DNA from: Streptomyces sp. WM4235 | Lineage (GTDB): Bacteria; Actinomycetota; Actinomycetes; Streptomycetales; Streptomycetaceae | Length of the DNA: 31,877 nt | Reading direction: 5' to 3' | Assembly (NCBI RefSeq): GCF_001279725.1 | Contig: NZ_LGDE01000442.1 | Span: forward strand, 1 to 31,877 | Shown here: piece by piece, positions 15,253 to 22,615 of the stretch | Position numbering within the stretch: position 1 is the first letter of the stretch | How the letters are laid out: each line of letters starts with the position of its first letter | The notes under the pieces: model-generated | Told to the model about the DNA's origin: nothing | The model's input: only the letters and a program-made list of their open reading frames with translations | The model's database searches: none | Made by a program: the position numbers and the translations under genes

Positions 15253-16929
15253 TCACGTCGTGCGTCGGCGCCGCGCTCCCGGCCGTCGCTCGCTCGGCCG
15301 CGCCACCGACTCGCCGGCCTCCTTGGCCGCGTCACGGCGCGCCGCGCCGTACTCGGCCAGCGCCTCCGCCAGCTTCGACACCGACGGCTCCGGCGACAGG
15401 ACGTCCACGCGCAGCCCGTGCTCCTCCGCGGTCTTGGCCGTCGCCGGCCCGATACACGCGATGACGGTCACGTTGTGCGGCTTGCCCGCGATCCCGACCA
15501 GGTTGCGGACGGTGCTCGACGACGTGAACATCACGGCGTCGAAACCGCCGCCCTTGATCGCCTCGCGCGTGTCCGCCGGCGGCGGCGACGCGCGCACGGT
15601 CCGGTAGGCCGTCACGTCGTCGACCTCCCAGCCCAGCTCTATCAGCCCGGCGACCAGCGTCTCCGTCGCGATGTCGGCCCGCGGCAGGAAGACACGGTCG
15701 ATCGGGTCGAAGACCGGGTCGTAGGGCGGCCAGTCCTCCAGCAGCCCGGCGGCCGACTGCTCGCCGCTCGGCACCAGGTCCGGCTTCACGCCGAACTCCA
15801 CCAGCGCCGCCGCGGTCTGCTCGCCCACCGCGGCGACCTTGATGCCGGCGAAGGCCCGCGCGTCCAGCCCGTACTCCTCGAACTTCTCGCGCACCGCCTT
15901 GACGGCGTTCACCGAGGTGAAGGCGATCCACTCGTAGCGGCCCGTGACCAGGCCCTTGACCGCCCGCTCCATCTGCTGCGGGGTGCGCGGCGGCTCCACG
16001 GCGATGGTCGGCACCTCGTGCGGCACCGCGCCGTACGAACGCAACTGGTCGGAGAGCGAGGCGGCCTGCTCCTTGGTGCGCGGCACGAGCACCCGCCAGC
16101 CGAACAGCGGCTTCGACTCGAACCAGGCCAGGTCCTCGTGGCGCGCGGCCGCGCCGTGCTCACCGACCACGGCTATGACGGGGCGCGCTCCCTCGGGCGA
16201 GGGCAGCACCTTCCCCTGCTTGAACACCTGGGCGATGGTCCCCAGGGTGGCGTTCCAGGTCCGCTGCCGCGTCGTGGTGCCCGCCACCGTCACGGTGAGC
16301 GGGGTGTCGGGCTTGCGCCCGGCCGACACCAGCTCGGCGGCGGCCGCGGACACGGTCTCCAGGGTCGCGGAGACCACGAGGATCCCGTCGCTCGCGCCGA
16401 CCTCGCTCCAGCAGCGCGCCGAGGCGTTGCGGGCGTCGACGAAGCGCACGTCCGTGCCCTTGGCGTCCCGGCCGCCGCTCAGCGGCACACCCGCGTACGC
16501 GGGCACGCCGACGGCGGTCGCGACGCCGGGCACCACCTCGAAGGGGATGCCCTCGGTCGCGCAGGCCAGCATCTCCTCGGCGGCGTTGCCGTCGAGCCCG
16601 GGGTCGCCCGTGACGGCACGGACCACCCGCCTGCCGGACCGCGCGGCCTCCATGACAAGATTGGCGGCATCTCGGATCACCGGGACACCGGCGGCTGCTG
16701 ACATTTCGTCAGCCACCGTCAGCTGCGGCGTGTCGACGCCCGCGCGAGCATGGGTGCGTACGACTTCGAGCACCTCGGGCTCCGCGATCAGCACGTCCGC
16801 GGCGCCGAGCGCCTCGACGGCGCGCAGTGTCAGCAGGCCCGGGTCGCCGGGGCCGGCACCGAGGAAGGTGACGCGCCCGTGAGCGGCGACCGCCGGAAGA
16901 GCGGAGTGGGTGGGGATTGAGGGGTTCAA
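15253..16929 (-). CDS. hemD: Bifunctional uroporphyrinogen-III C-methyltransferase-like / uroporphyrinogen-III synthase
   Basis: A 558-residue fusion. The N-terminal part (about 15-255) is a tetrapyrrole-methylase fold beginning VTFLGAGPGDPGLLTLRAVE; the C-terminal part (about 265-530) is uroporphyrinogen-III synthase (GWRVLVPRTKEQAASLSDQL, WIAFTSVNAVKAV, VAAVGEQTAAAL, MFTSSSTVRNLVG), which closes hydroxymethylbilane into uroporphyrinogen III with ring D inversion. The methylase half diverges at motifs usually strict in SUMT enzymes, so its activity is doubtful. The start is TTG 16929: it overlaps the hemC stop as TTGA, and GGGGGAG lies 8 bases upstream. A basic tail (GARRRRTT) ends the protein. 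It is last in the coupled rex-hemA-hemC-hemD unit. Confidence 0.93.
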   Translation of the reverse strand: MNPSIPTHSALPAVAAHGRVTFLGAGPGDPGLLTLRAVEALGAADVLIAEPEVLEVVRTHARAGVDTPQLTVADEMSAAAGVPVIRDAANLVMEAARSGRRVVRAVTGDPGLDGNAAEEMLACATEGIPFEVVPGVATAVGVPAYAGVPLSGGRDAKGTDVRFVDARNASARCWSEVGASDGILVVSATLETVSAAAAELVSAGRKPDTPLTVTVAGTTTRQRTWNATLGTIAQVFKQGKVLPSPEGARPVIAVVGEHGAAARHEDLAWFESKPLFGWRVLVPRTKEQAASLSDQLRSYGAVPHEVPTIAVEPPRTPQQMERAVKGLVTGRYEWIAFTSVNAVKAVREKFEEYGLDARAFAGIKVAAVGEQTAAALVEFGVKPDLVPSGEQSAAGLLEDWPPYDPVFDPIDRVFLPRADIATETLVAGLIELGWEVDDVTAYRTVRASPPPADTREAIKGGGFDAVMFTSSSTVRNLVGIAGKPHNVTVIACIGPATAKTAEEHGLRVDVLSPEPSVSKLAEALAEYGAARRDAAKEAGESVARPSERRPGARRRRTT

Positions 16930-17894
16930 AGGGATCGCTCCCCCATCAGACCGGCCGCGCCCTTGGCCAGCATCTCGTCCGCGAGTTCGCGTCCGAGCGC
17001 CATGGCCTCGTCGTGAGACTGGGGCACGGGACCGGTGGTGGACAGCTGAACGAGCGTCGAGCCGTCGAGCGTTCCGACGACACCGCGCAGGCGCATTTCA
17101 TTGACAACCTGCCCGTCGGCCAACAGGTCGGCGAGCGCGCCCACGGGCGCGCTGCAGCCGGCCTCCAGGGCGGCGAGCAGAGACCTTTCGGCGGTCACGG
17201 CGGCTCGGGTGTACGAGTCGTCGAGTTCACCGAGGGCGGCGATGAGGTCCGTGGCGGACGCGAGGCACTCCACGGCCAGGGCTCCCTGGCCGGGTGCGGG
17301 CAGCACGTTGTCCACGGACAGCAGGTCGGTCGCCTCGTCACCGCGACCGATCCGGTTCAGCCCGGCCGCGGCGAGGACGACGGCGTCCAGTTCCCCGTCG
17401 CGCACGAAGCCGATCCGGGTGTCGACGTTCCCGCGGATCGGGACCGTCTCGACGACTTTGCCCAGGCTCCTGGCGTACGCGTTGAGCAGCGCCGTGCGCC
17501 GCGGCGAACCGGTACCGATCCGCGCGCCGTCGGGCAGCTGCTCGAAGCTCAGGCCGTCACGGGCGACGAGCGCGTCGCGCACGTCCTCCCGTCGCGGCAT
17601 CGCCGCGATGACCAGCTCGTCGGGCTGCGCGGTCGGCAGGTCCTTCAGCGAGTGCACCGCGAAGTCGACCTCGCCCCGGACGAGGGCGTCGCGCAGCGCC
17701 GTGACGAACACGCCGGTGCCGCCGATCTGCGCGAGGTGCTCGCGGGACACGTCACCGTAGGTCGTGATCTCCACGAGCTCGACGGGACGGCCGGTGACCG
17801 CCCGCACCGCCTCGGCGACGTGCCCGGACTGGGACATGGCCAACTTGCTGCGTCGCGTGCCAAGCCGGAGGGGCTGGTCGGGACGTGTGTTCAT
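16926..17894 (-). CDS. hemC: Hydroxymethylbilane synthase (porphobilinogen deaminase)
   Basis: A 322-residue HemC, which polymerises four porphobilinogens into hydroxymethylbilane. Characteristic blocks: LRLGTRRSKLAMSQSGHVAE at the N-terminus, HSLKDLPT with the catalytic Asp, RIGTGSPRRTALL, IRGNVDTR, LPAPGQGALAVEC, and EAGCSAPVGA, whose Cys carries the covalent dipyrromethane cofactor. ATG 17894 overlaps the hemA stop (ATGA) and is preceded by AGGACGGG, so translation is coupled to hemA. The 3' end overlaps the hemD TTG start. All catalytic elements are intact and the length is normal. Confidence 0.97.
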   Translation of the reverse strand: MNTRPDQPLRLGTRRSKLAMSQSGHVAEAVRAVTGRPVELVEITTYGDVSREHLAQIGGTGVFVTALRDALVRGEVDFAVHSLKDLPTAQPDELVIAAMPRREDVRDALVARDGLSFEQLPDGARIGTGSPRRTALLNAYARSLGKVVETVPIRGNVDTRIGFVRDGELDAVVLAAAGLNRIGRGDEATDLLSVDNVLPAPGQGALAVECLASATDLIAALGELDDSYTRAAVTAERSLLAALEAGCSAPVGALADLLADGQVVNEMRLRGVVGTLDGSTLVQLSTTGPVPQSHDEAMALGRELADEMLAKGAAGLMGERSL

Positions 17895-19663
17895 GATGCC
17901 CGTCCTGGGTCGTCGTTCTTCGGATCGGCCGCGTCCGCCCGGCTGACGGAGGCCACCGTCTGAGGGTCGAGGTCGAAGAGTTCGCGCAGCGCCTCGGCGT
18001 ACCCGGCGCCGCCGGGCTCACTGGCGAGCTGCTTGACGCGCACGGTCGGCGCGTGGAGGAGCTTGTCGACGACGCGGCGCACGGTCTGGGTGACCTCGGC
18101 CCGCTGCCGCTCGTCGAGGTCGGGCACCCGGCCGTCGAGCCGGGCCACTTCCATCGCCACCACCTCGGCGGCCATGGCGCGCAGCGCGACGACGGTGGGC
18201 GTGATGTGCGCGGCCCGCTGGGCGGCCCCGAACGCGGCCACCTCCTCCGCGACGATCGCGCGCACGGCGTCCACGTCGGCGGCCATCGGCGCGTCGGCGG
18301 AGGCCTCGGCGAGCGATTCGATGTCCACGAGGCGCACCCCGGGGACGCGGTGCACGGCGGCGTCGATGTCACGCGGCATGGCCAGGTCGAGGAGCGCGAG
18401 TCGTACGGTCGCGCCGTTCACGACGGCCGGCCGGCTACGGCGGGGCTGCCGCTGGGCGGCCGCCTCGCCCTGGTCGGCCCAGGTGCCGTGCAGTTCGAGG
18501 GCGTTGGCGTCGACGCCGGTGAGCGCGGAACGCCCGTCGGACGTCGGCGCGTCCAGGCCCAGCGGGCAGTCGTCGCGCTCGGCGACCGCCGTCAGGGTCC
18601 GCGCGGCCCCGGCGTCGGCCAGCCGCCGCCCGCCCTCGGCGGCGGCCACCAGCCGTGCCAGGACCTCGGCACTGGCGAACCCGTCCCGCGCGGGAACCGG
18701 GACACCGCCCGAACGCGTCCCCACAGGGGGAACGGAAACCGGCGCCGGGGCGGAACCCCGCCCCCCGGATCCCGTCGGGGAACCGCCCGGCTCCACCGGC
18801 GCCTGCGGCGCGGGGATCGGGACGGAGCCCTTGGACAGCGCGTCCGCGACCTCGTCGCCGGTCAGTACCAGCCCGGTGGCCCCGGTACAGGACACGACCA
18901 CGTCAACACGTGTCAGCTCATCCGCCACACGGGTCATCGGCACCGCCCGAGCCGCCACCCCGGTGCCCGAGGCAACCAGAATCTCGGCCAAACGCTCCGC
19001 GCGTTCGATGGTCCGGTTCGCCACCATGATCTCGGCGACCCCGACCCGCGCCAGCGTCGCCGCGGCCAACGAGGACATCGAGCCGGCGCCGATCACCAGC
19101 GCCCGCTTGCCCTCGGCCCAACGGTCCACCGGCTCGTGGACGGCCAACTGCTCCAGCCCGAAGGTCACCAGCGACTGCCCGGCCCGGTCGATCCCGGTCT
19201 CCGAGTGCGCCCGCTTGCCGACCCGCAGCGCCTGCTGGAACAGGTCGTTGATCAGCCGCCCGGCGGTGTGGAGCTCCTGCCCCAGCGCCAGCGCGTCCTT
19301 GATCTGGCCGAGGACCTGCCCCTCGCCGACGACCATCGAGTCCAGCCCGCACGCCACCGAGAACAGGTGGTGCACCGCCCGGTCCTCGTAGTGCACGTAG
19401 AGATAGGGCGTGAGCTCTTCCAGGGCCACCCCGCTGTGCTGCGCGAGCAGCGTCGACAGCTCGGCGACACCCGCGTGGAACTTGTCCACGTCGGCGTACA
19501 GCTCGATCCGGTTGCAGGTGGCGAGCACGGTCGCCTCGGTCGCCGGTTCGGCGGCGAGGGTGTCGTGCAGCAGCTTCACCTTGGCATCGACGGCCAGGGA
19601 GGCCCGCTCCAGCACGCTGACCGGCGCGCTGCGGTGGCTCAGCCCTACGACGAGCAGACTCAT
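17891..19663 (-). CDS. hemA: Glutamyl-tRNA reductase with large internal insertion
   Basis: A 590-residue GluTR, the first committed enzyme of the C5 pathway: it reduces glutamyl-tRNA to glutamate-1-semialdehyde. The catalytic Cys is C50 in ATCNRIELY. SMVVGEGQVLGQIKDAL and GKRAHSETGI are strongly conserved, as is the NADPH-binding VIGAGSMSSLAA (about 190-201). The Rossmann domain is split by about 135 residues (about 279-415), Pro/Gly/Ser-rich first and Ala/Arg-rich later, before it resumes at LLDLAMPRDID (424-434). Typical GluTRs have 420-460 residues; I recall Streptomyces HemA proteins also being about 580, so this is a lineage trait rather than an error. The C-terminal dimerisation helices follow. 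The ATG overlaps the rex stop by ATGA. Confidence 0.96.
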   Translation of the reverse strand: MSLLVVGLSHRSAPVSVLERASLAVDAKVKLLHDTLAAEPATEATVLATCNRIELYADVDKFHAGVAELSTLLAQHSGVALEELTPYLYVHYEDRAVHHLFSVACGLDSMVVGEGQVLGQIKDALALGQELHTAGRLINDLFQQALRVGKRAHSETGIDRAGQSLVTFGLEQLAVHEPVDRWAEGKRALVIGAGSMSSLAAATLARVGVAEIMVANRTIERAERLAEILVASGTGVAARAVPMTRVADELTRVDVVVSCTGATGLVLTGDEVADALSKGSVPIPAPQAPVEPGGSPTGSGGRGSAPAPVSVPPVGTRSGGVPVPARDGFASAEVLARLVAAAEGGRRLADAGAARTLTAVAERDDCPLGLDAPTSDGRSALTGVDANALELHGTWADQGEAAAQRQPRRSRPAVVNGATVRLALLDLAMPRDIDAAVHRVPGVRLVDIESLAEASADAPMAADVDAVRAIVAEEVAAFGAAQRAAHITPTVVALRAMAAEVVAMEVARLDGRVPDLDERQRAEVTQTVRRVVDKLLHAPTVRVKQLASEPGGAGYAEALRELFDLDPQTVASVSRADAADPKNDDPGRAS

Positions 19664-20484
19664 GCCGGCATCACCGCCGGCACGTCACCCTCGGGGTTGC
19701 CCTTGCGCGAGGTGGCGGCGGCGCGTCCCGCGGGCGGGACCAGGGCGGCGGCGGGAGCGGCTCCCGTACCGGTGTCCTCGTCGTCCGACAGGGATCCGGC
19801 GGCAGCGGCGGCAGCGGCCCCCTCACCGGCCTTGCGCTGTTCGTGGAAGGCGAGGATCTGCAGCTCGATCGACAGGTCGACCTTGCGCACGTCCACGCCC
19901 TCGGGCACCGACAGCACGGTGGGCGCGAAGTTCAGGATGGAGGTGACCCCGGCGGCGATGAGCCGCTCGCTCACCTGCTGCGCGGCGCCGGCCGGGGTCG
20001 CGATGACCCCGATCGAGACGCCGTTGTCCTCGATGATCTTCTCCAGCTCGTCGGTGTGCTGCACGGCCATGCCGGCGACCGGCTTCCCGGCCATGGCCGG
20101 GTCGGCGTCGATCAGCGCCGCGACGCGGAACCCGCGCGCGGAGAATCCGCCGTAGTTGGCCAGGGCCGCGCCCAGGTTGCCGATGCCGACGATGACGACG
20201 GGCCAGTCCTGCGTCAGACCGAGCTCGCGGGAGATCTGGTAGACGAGGTACTCGACGTCGTACCCGACACCGCGGGTGCCGTACGAGCCGAGGTAGGAGA
20301 AGTCCTTGCGCAGCTTCGCGGAGTTGACTCCGGCGGCGGCCGCGAGCTCCTCGGAGGACACCGTGGGCACCGATCGCTCGGAGAGCGCGGTGAGTGCGCG
20401 CAGGTACAGCGGAAGCCGGGCGACAGTGGCCTCGGGAATACCTCGGCTGCGGGTCGCCGGTCGGTGAGTTCGGCCAGTTGCCAC
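19660..20484 (-). CDS. rex: Redox-sensing transcriptional repressor Rex
   Basis: A 274-residue Rex, which binds DNA when NADH is low and lets go when NADH rises. The N-terminal winged helix (about 18-75) includes SSEELAAAAGVNSAKLRKDF and SYLGSYGTRGVGYDVEYL; the NADH-binding Rossmann domain includes VIVGIGNLGAALANYGGF and ALIDADPAMAGK; the C-terminal helix for domain swapping includes VDLSIELQILAFHEQRK. An Ala/Gly-rich tail of about 45 residues extends past the core. GTG 20484 follows GCAGGAG and gives the family's usual N-terminus. First gene of rex-hemA-hemC-hemD, with its own operator upstream, so it should be autoregulated; this matches what is known for S. coelicolor. Confidence 0.96.
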   Translation of the reverse strand: MATGRTHRPATRSRGIPEATVARLPLYLRALTALSERSVPTVSSEELAAAAGVNSAKLRKDFSYLGSYGTRGVGYDVEYLVYQISRELGLTQDWPVVIVGIGNLGAALANYGGFSARGFRVAALIDADPAMAGKPVAGMAVQHTDELEKIIEDNGVSIGVIATPAGAAQQVSERLIAAGVTSILNFAPTVLSVPEGVDVRKVDLSIELQILAFHEQRKAGEGAAAAAAAGSLSDDEDTGTGAAPAAALVPPAGRAAATSRKGNPEGDVPAVMPA

Positions 20485-20549
20485 GATGCTCCTGCGGGAT
20501 GAGCGGGGCTGCAGGCGGCCACTTGTCCCAGGACCGCCCCGTCGAATGC

Positions 20550-20578
20550 AGGCTATGTCTTTGTGAACGCGTGCACAA
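20550..20578 (-). promoter_or_regulatory. Promoter of the rex-hemACD operon overlapped by a Rex operator
   Basis: On the minus strand a -35 TTGTGC (20578-20573) and a -10 TAGCCT (20555-20550) are separated by 17 bases. The near-perfect palindrome TTGTGAACGCGTGCACAA (20561-20578) fits the Rex operator pattern (TTGTGAA, 6-base centre, TTCACAA) with one deviating position, and covers the -35 and most of the spacer. Rex bound here would block RNA polymerase. The operator assignment is strong; the exact -10 is inferred. Confidence 0.85.
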
Positions 20579-20648
20579 AGATTGTGTCCGCTTTGTCCGT
20601 CCAAAGTGACCGGGGTCACGCGGGCCGGTCCTACGGCACGGGAACCCG

Positions 20649-20667
20649 GAACGGGCCGAACCCGTTC
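20649..20667 (-). terminator. Small hairpin after the glutaredoxin-like gene
   Basis: GAACGGG (20649-20655) pairs with CCCGTTC (20661-20667), loop of 5. It lies about 90 bases past the stop of the minus-strand gene and before the rex promoter; it may be a weak terminator. No T-run. Confidence 0.35.
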
Positions 20668-20757
20668 AAATCCCGAGGGGGGCAAAACGGTACACACTCC
20701 TCATCGATACGCCCCCGAGTCCCCACAAATCGCCCATGATGGTAACCGCCCGGACGG

Positions 20758-21036
20758 TCAGCCCTCCAATGCCCGACGCAGCTTCTCAGGGTTCACCCTC
20801 CAGAAGGTGTGCTGTTCACCATCCACCAGCACCACCGGAATCTGCTCCCAATGGCGGCGGTAGAGCTCCTCGTCCAGCGAGATGTCCTTCTTCTCCCACC
20901 GCGCCCCGGTCTGCGCGCAGACCTCCTCGATCACCGACTGGGCGTCGTCGCACAGATGACACCCCGGCTTCCCCACGAGCGTGACCAGCCGCTCCTCGGG
21001 GCGCTTCTTTTCCTTACGACGCAGCAGAGGACTCAT
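20758..21036 (-). CDS. Glutaredoxin-like family protein (CxxC)
   Basis: A 92-residue thioredoxin-fold protein. VTLVGKPGCHLCDDAQSVIE (about 18-37) holds the redox motif C26-H-L-C29; IPVVLVDGEQ has the cis-Pro of the thioredoxin fold. It fits the glutaredoxin-like (DUF836) group, with roles in dithiol exchange, here probably with mycothiol-dependent or thioredoxin-type partners (inference). The start ATG 21036 has GGGAG 9 bases upstream plus a nearer GAGG. It sits between the rex-hem operon and a divergent HAD phosphatase gene; a homologous gene sits just before hemA in M. tuberculosis (Rv0508, from memory), which supports a conserved link with heme synthesis. Confidence 0.85.
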   Translation of the reverse strand: MSPLLRRKEKKRPEERLVTLVGKPGCHLCDDAQSVIEEVCAQTGARWEKKDISLDEELYRRHWEQIPVVLVDGEQHTFWRVNPEKLRRALEG

Positions 21037-21179
21037 GTCCTCATTCTCCCGCGCCCCCACGCCCCTCGGGACCCCTCGGCAGCGCCCGCCGGCACCCCGT
21101 ACGGAACGACCCGCGCCGCCCGCGACCCCCGCGCACGGACCGCGCGCCTCGCAGAGTTCACACCTCCGTTTCCCATCGG

Positions 21180-21210
21180 TTCGGGAACTCCCGAACACAA
21201 TGGCTATGCT
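21180..21210 (+). promoter_or_regulatory. Leaderless promoter of HAD phosphatase gene with palindrome over -35
   Basis: A -10-like TATGCT (21205-21210) ends 6 bases before the ATG at 21217, so transcription would begin at or next to the start codon. A perfect inverted repeat TTCGGGAACTCCCGAA (21180-21195, 7-bp arms, 2-base centre) covers the expected -35 position. No ribosome site exists, consistent with a leaderless mRNA. The regulator is unknown. Confidence 0.55.
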
Positions 21211-21216
21211 CGCGTC

Positions 21217-22221
21217 ATGGCCGCTCTGGGATGGCTCACCCCCCGTAGGCGCTCCGCAACCGCGCGGAGCGTGCTGGCAGGCGAGGCCTCTGCCGAGGCA
21301 GCGCGCAAGACCGCTCAGGCCGAGACGCCACCTTTCGACGAGGCTCCGGATCCGACGCCGGACGCGCCGGACGCCGCCCGCTCGATCGCGGAAGCGGAAG
21401 CCGCCGAAGCACCGCAGGCGCCCGCCGAGCCCGAGTTCCCGGTCCCCGGCGACGACCTCGCCGCCGCCTTCTTCGACCTCGACAACACCGTCATGCAGGG
21501 CGCCGCGATCTTCCACTTCGGCCGCGGCCTCTACAAGCGCGAGTTCTTCCAGCGCCGCGAACTCGCCCGCTTCGCCTGGCAGCAGGCCTGGTTCCGACTC
21601 GCGGGCGTCGAGGACCCCGAGCACATGCAGGACGCCCGCGACAGCGCCCTGTCCATCGTCAAGGGCCACCGGGTCTCCGAGCTGATGTCCATCGGCGAGG
21701 AGATCTACGACGAGTACATGGCCGAGCGGATCTGGCCGGGCACCCGCGCCCTGGCCCAGGCCCACCTCGACGCCGGACAGAAGGTCTGGCTCGTCACCGC
21801 CGCCCCCGTCGAGACCGCCACGATCATCGCCCGCCGCCTCGGCCTGACCGGAGCCCTGGGCACCGTCGCCGAGTCCGTGGACGGCGTCTACACCGGCCGA
21901 CTGGTCGGCGAACCCCTGCACGGCCCCGCCAAGGCCGAGGCCGTACGCGCCCTGGCCGGCGCCGAGGGCCTGGACCTCGACCGCTGCGCCGCCTACAGCG
22001 ATTCGCACAACGACATCCCGATGCTGTCGCTCGTCGGACATCCGTACGCGATCAATCCCGACACAAAACTGCGCAAGCATGCCCGTGCCCACGACTGGCG
22101 ACTGCGCGACTATCGGACCGGCCGCAAGGCCGTGAAGGTCGGCGTCCCGGCGGCCGCCGGCGTCGGCGCGCTCGCGGGCGGCACCGCCGCCGCCATCGCC
22201 CTGCACCGCCGCCGCAGGTAG
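21217..22221 (+). CDS. HAD-IB family phosphatase with C-terminal membrane anchor
   Basis: A 334-residue HAD-superfamily hydrolase of the SerB-like IB group. Motif I is AAFFDLDNTVMQG (nucleophile D87, D89, T91), motif II WLVTAAP, motif III the Lys in LHGPAKAEAV, motif IV AYSDSHNDIPML. An N-terminal Ala/Glu-rich disordered region (about 15-78) precedes the domain. The last about 27 residues are a hydrophobic segment (VGVPAAAGVGALAGGTAAAI) followed by HRRRR, a likely tail anchor with the enzyme in the cytosol. SerB1/CicA-type relatives are often annotated as phosphoserine phosphatases without proof; the anchor suggests a lipid-linked phosphate as substrate (inference). ATG 21217 has no ribosome site but a -10 at the right distance for leaderless expression. 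Confidence 0.88.
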   Translation: MAALGWLTPRRRSATARSVLAGEASAEAARKTAQAETPPFDEAPDPTPDAPDAARSIAEAEAAEAPQAPAEPEFPVPGDDLAAAFFDLDNTVMQGAAIFHFGRGLYKREFFQRRELARFAWQQAWFRLAGVEDPEHMQDARDSALSIVKGHRVSELMSIGEEIYDEYMAERIWPGTRALAQAHLDAGQKVWLVTAAPVETATIIARRLGLTGALGTVAESVDGVYTGRLVGEPLHGPAKAEAVRALAGAEGLDLDRCAAYSDSHNDIPMLSLVGHPYAINPDTKLRKHARAHDWRLRDYRTGRKAVKVGVPAAAGVGALAGGTAAAIALHRRRR

Positions 22222-22251
22222 CCGCTCCGCCCCGGCTCCCTCACCCCGCCT

Positions 22252-22289
22252 GCGAAAAGCCGCCCGGCCCGCGCCCGGCGGCTTTTCGC
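22252..22289 (+). terminator. Terminator after HAD phosphatase gene
   Basis: A perfect 13-bp stem (22252-22264, GCGAAAAGCCGCC, with 22277-22289), loop of 12. The right arm includes TTTT. It lies 30 bases after the stop codon. Confidence 0.85.
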
Positions 22290-22615
22290 CGCCCCCGGGC
22301 GGACCGCCCGGCGGTCATTCCCCCAGCCTTACCCCCACGTCCGGCGAGGCACTCCCGCAGGCTCGACTCGGTCGCGAGCCACTGTGGAAGCTTCCATTCC
22401 GCGCACCCAACCGATCAAGAATCGATCACCATCTGCGACCGAATATGCCCTCGACACGCAACAGAAGTGTCGTAACCGGTGATTTGAGCAACTGGGTGTA
22501 GCGCCGCCTGTACGAAGCGTTATTCTCCTCAAACGCATGCCACCGCCCATCTGTCGCCACGACGGGTGAACGGTCCCGCACTGCACGTGATGGAAGCTCT
22601 GCCTCTGGGAGTCCC
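22290..22615 (+). promoter_or_regulatory. Long upstream control region of bldN
   Basis: About 325 bases without a gene. From about 22400 the sequence is markedly less GC-rich than its surroundings. The most distinct element is the inverted repeat CGACAC (22452-22457) / GTGTCG (22467-22472) with a 9-base spacer. In S. coelicolor bldN is a direct target of the developmental repressor BldD; I cannot point to a clean BldD consensus (a palindromic ACnC[A/T]GnGT core) here. No reliable -35/-10 pair can be assigned. I see no gene in either strand. Confidence 0.5.

Noticed and set aside
18053..20155. Open frame of about 700 codons on the plus strand
   Set aside because: It is antisense to hemA and rex, with Arg/Gly/His-rich composition and no recognisable domain.
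20485..20757. Possible leader-type riboswitch upstream of rex-hem
   Set aside because: Only the Rex operator, promoter and a small hairpin are visible; nothing resembles a known heme-related or cobalamin riboswitch.
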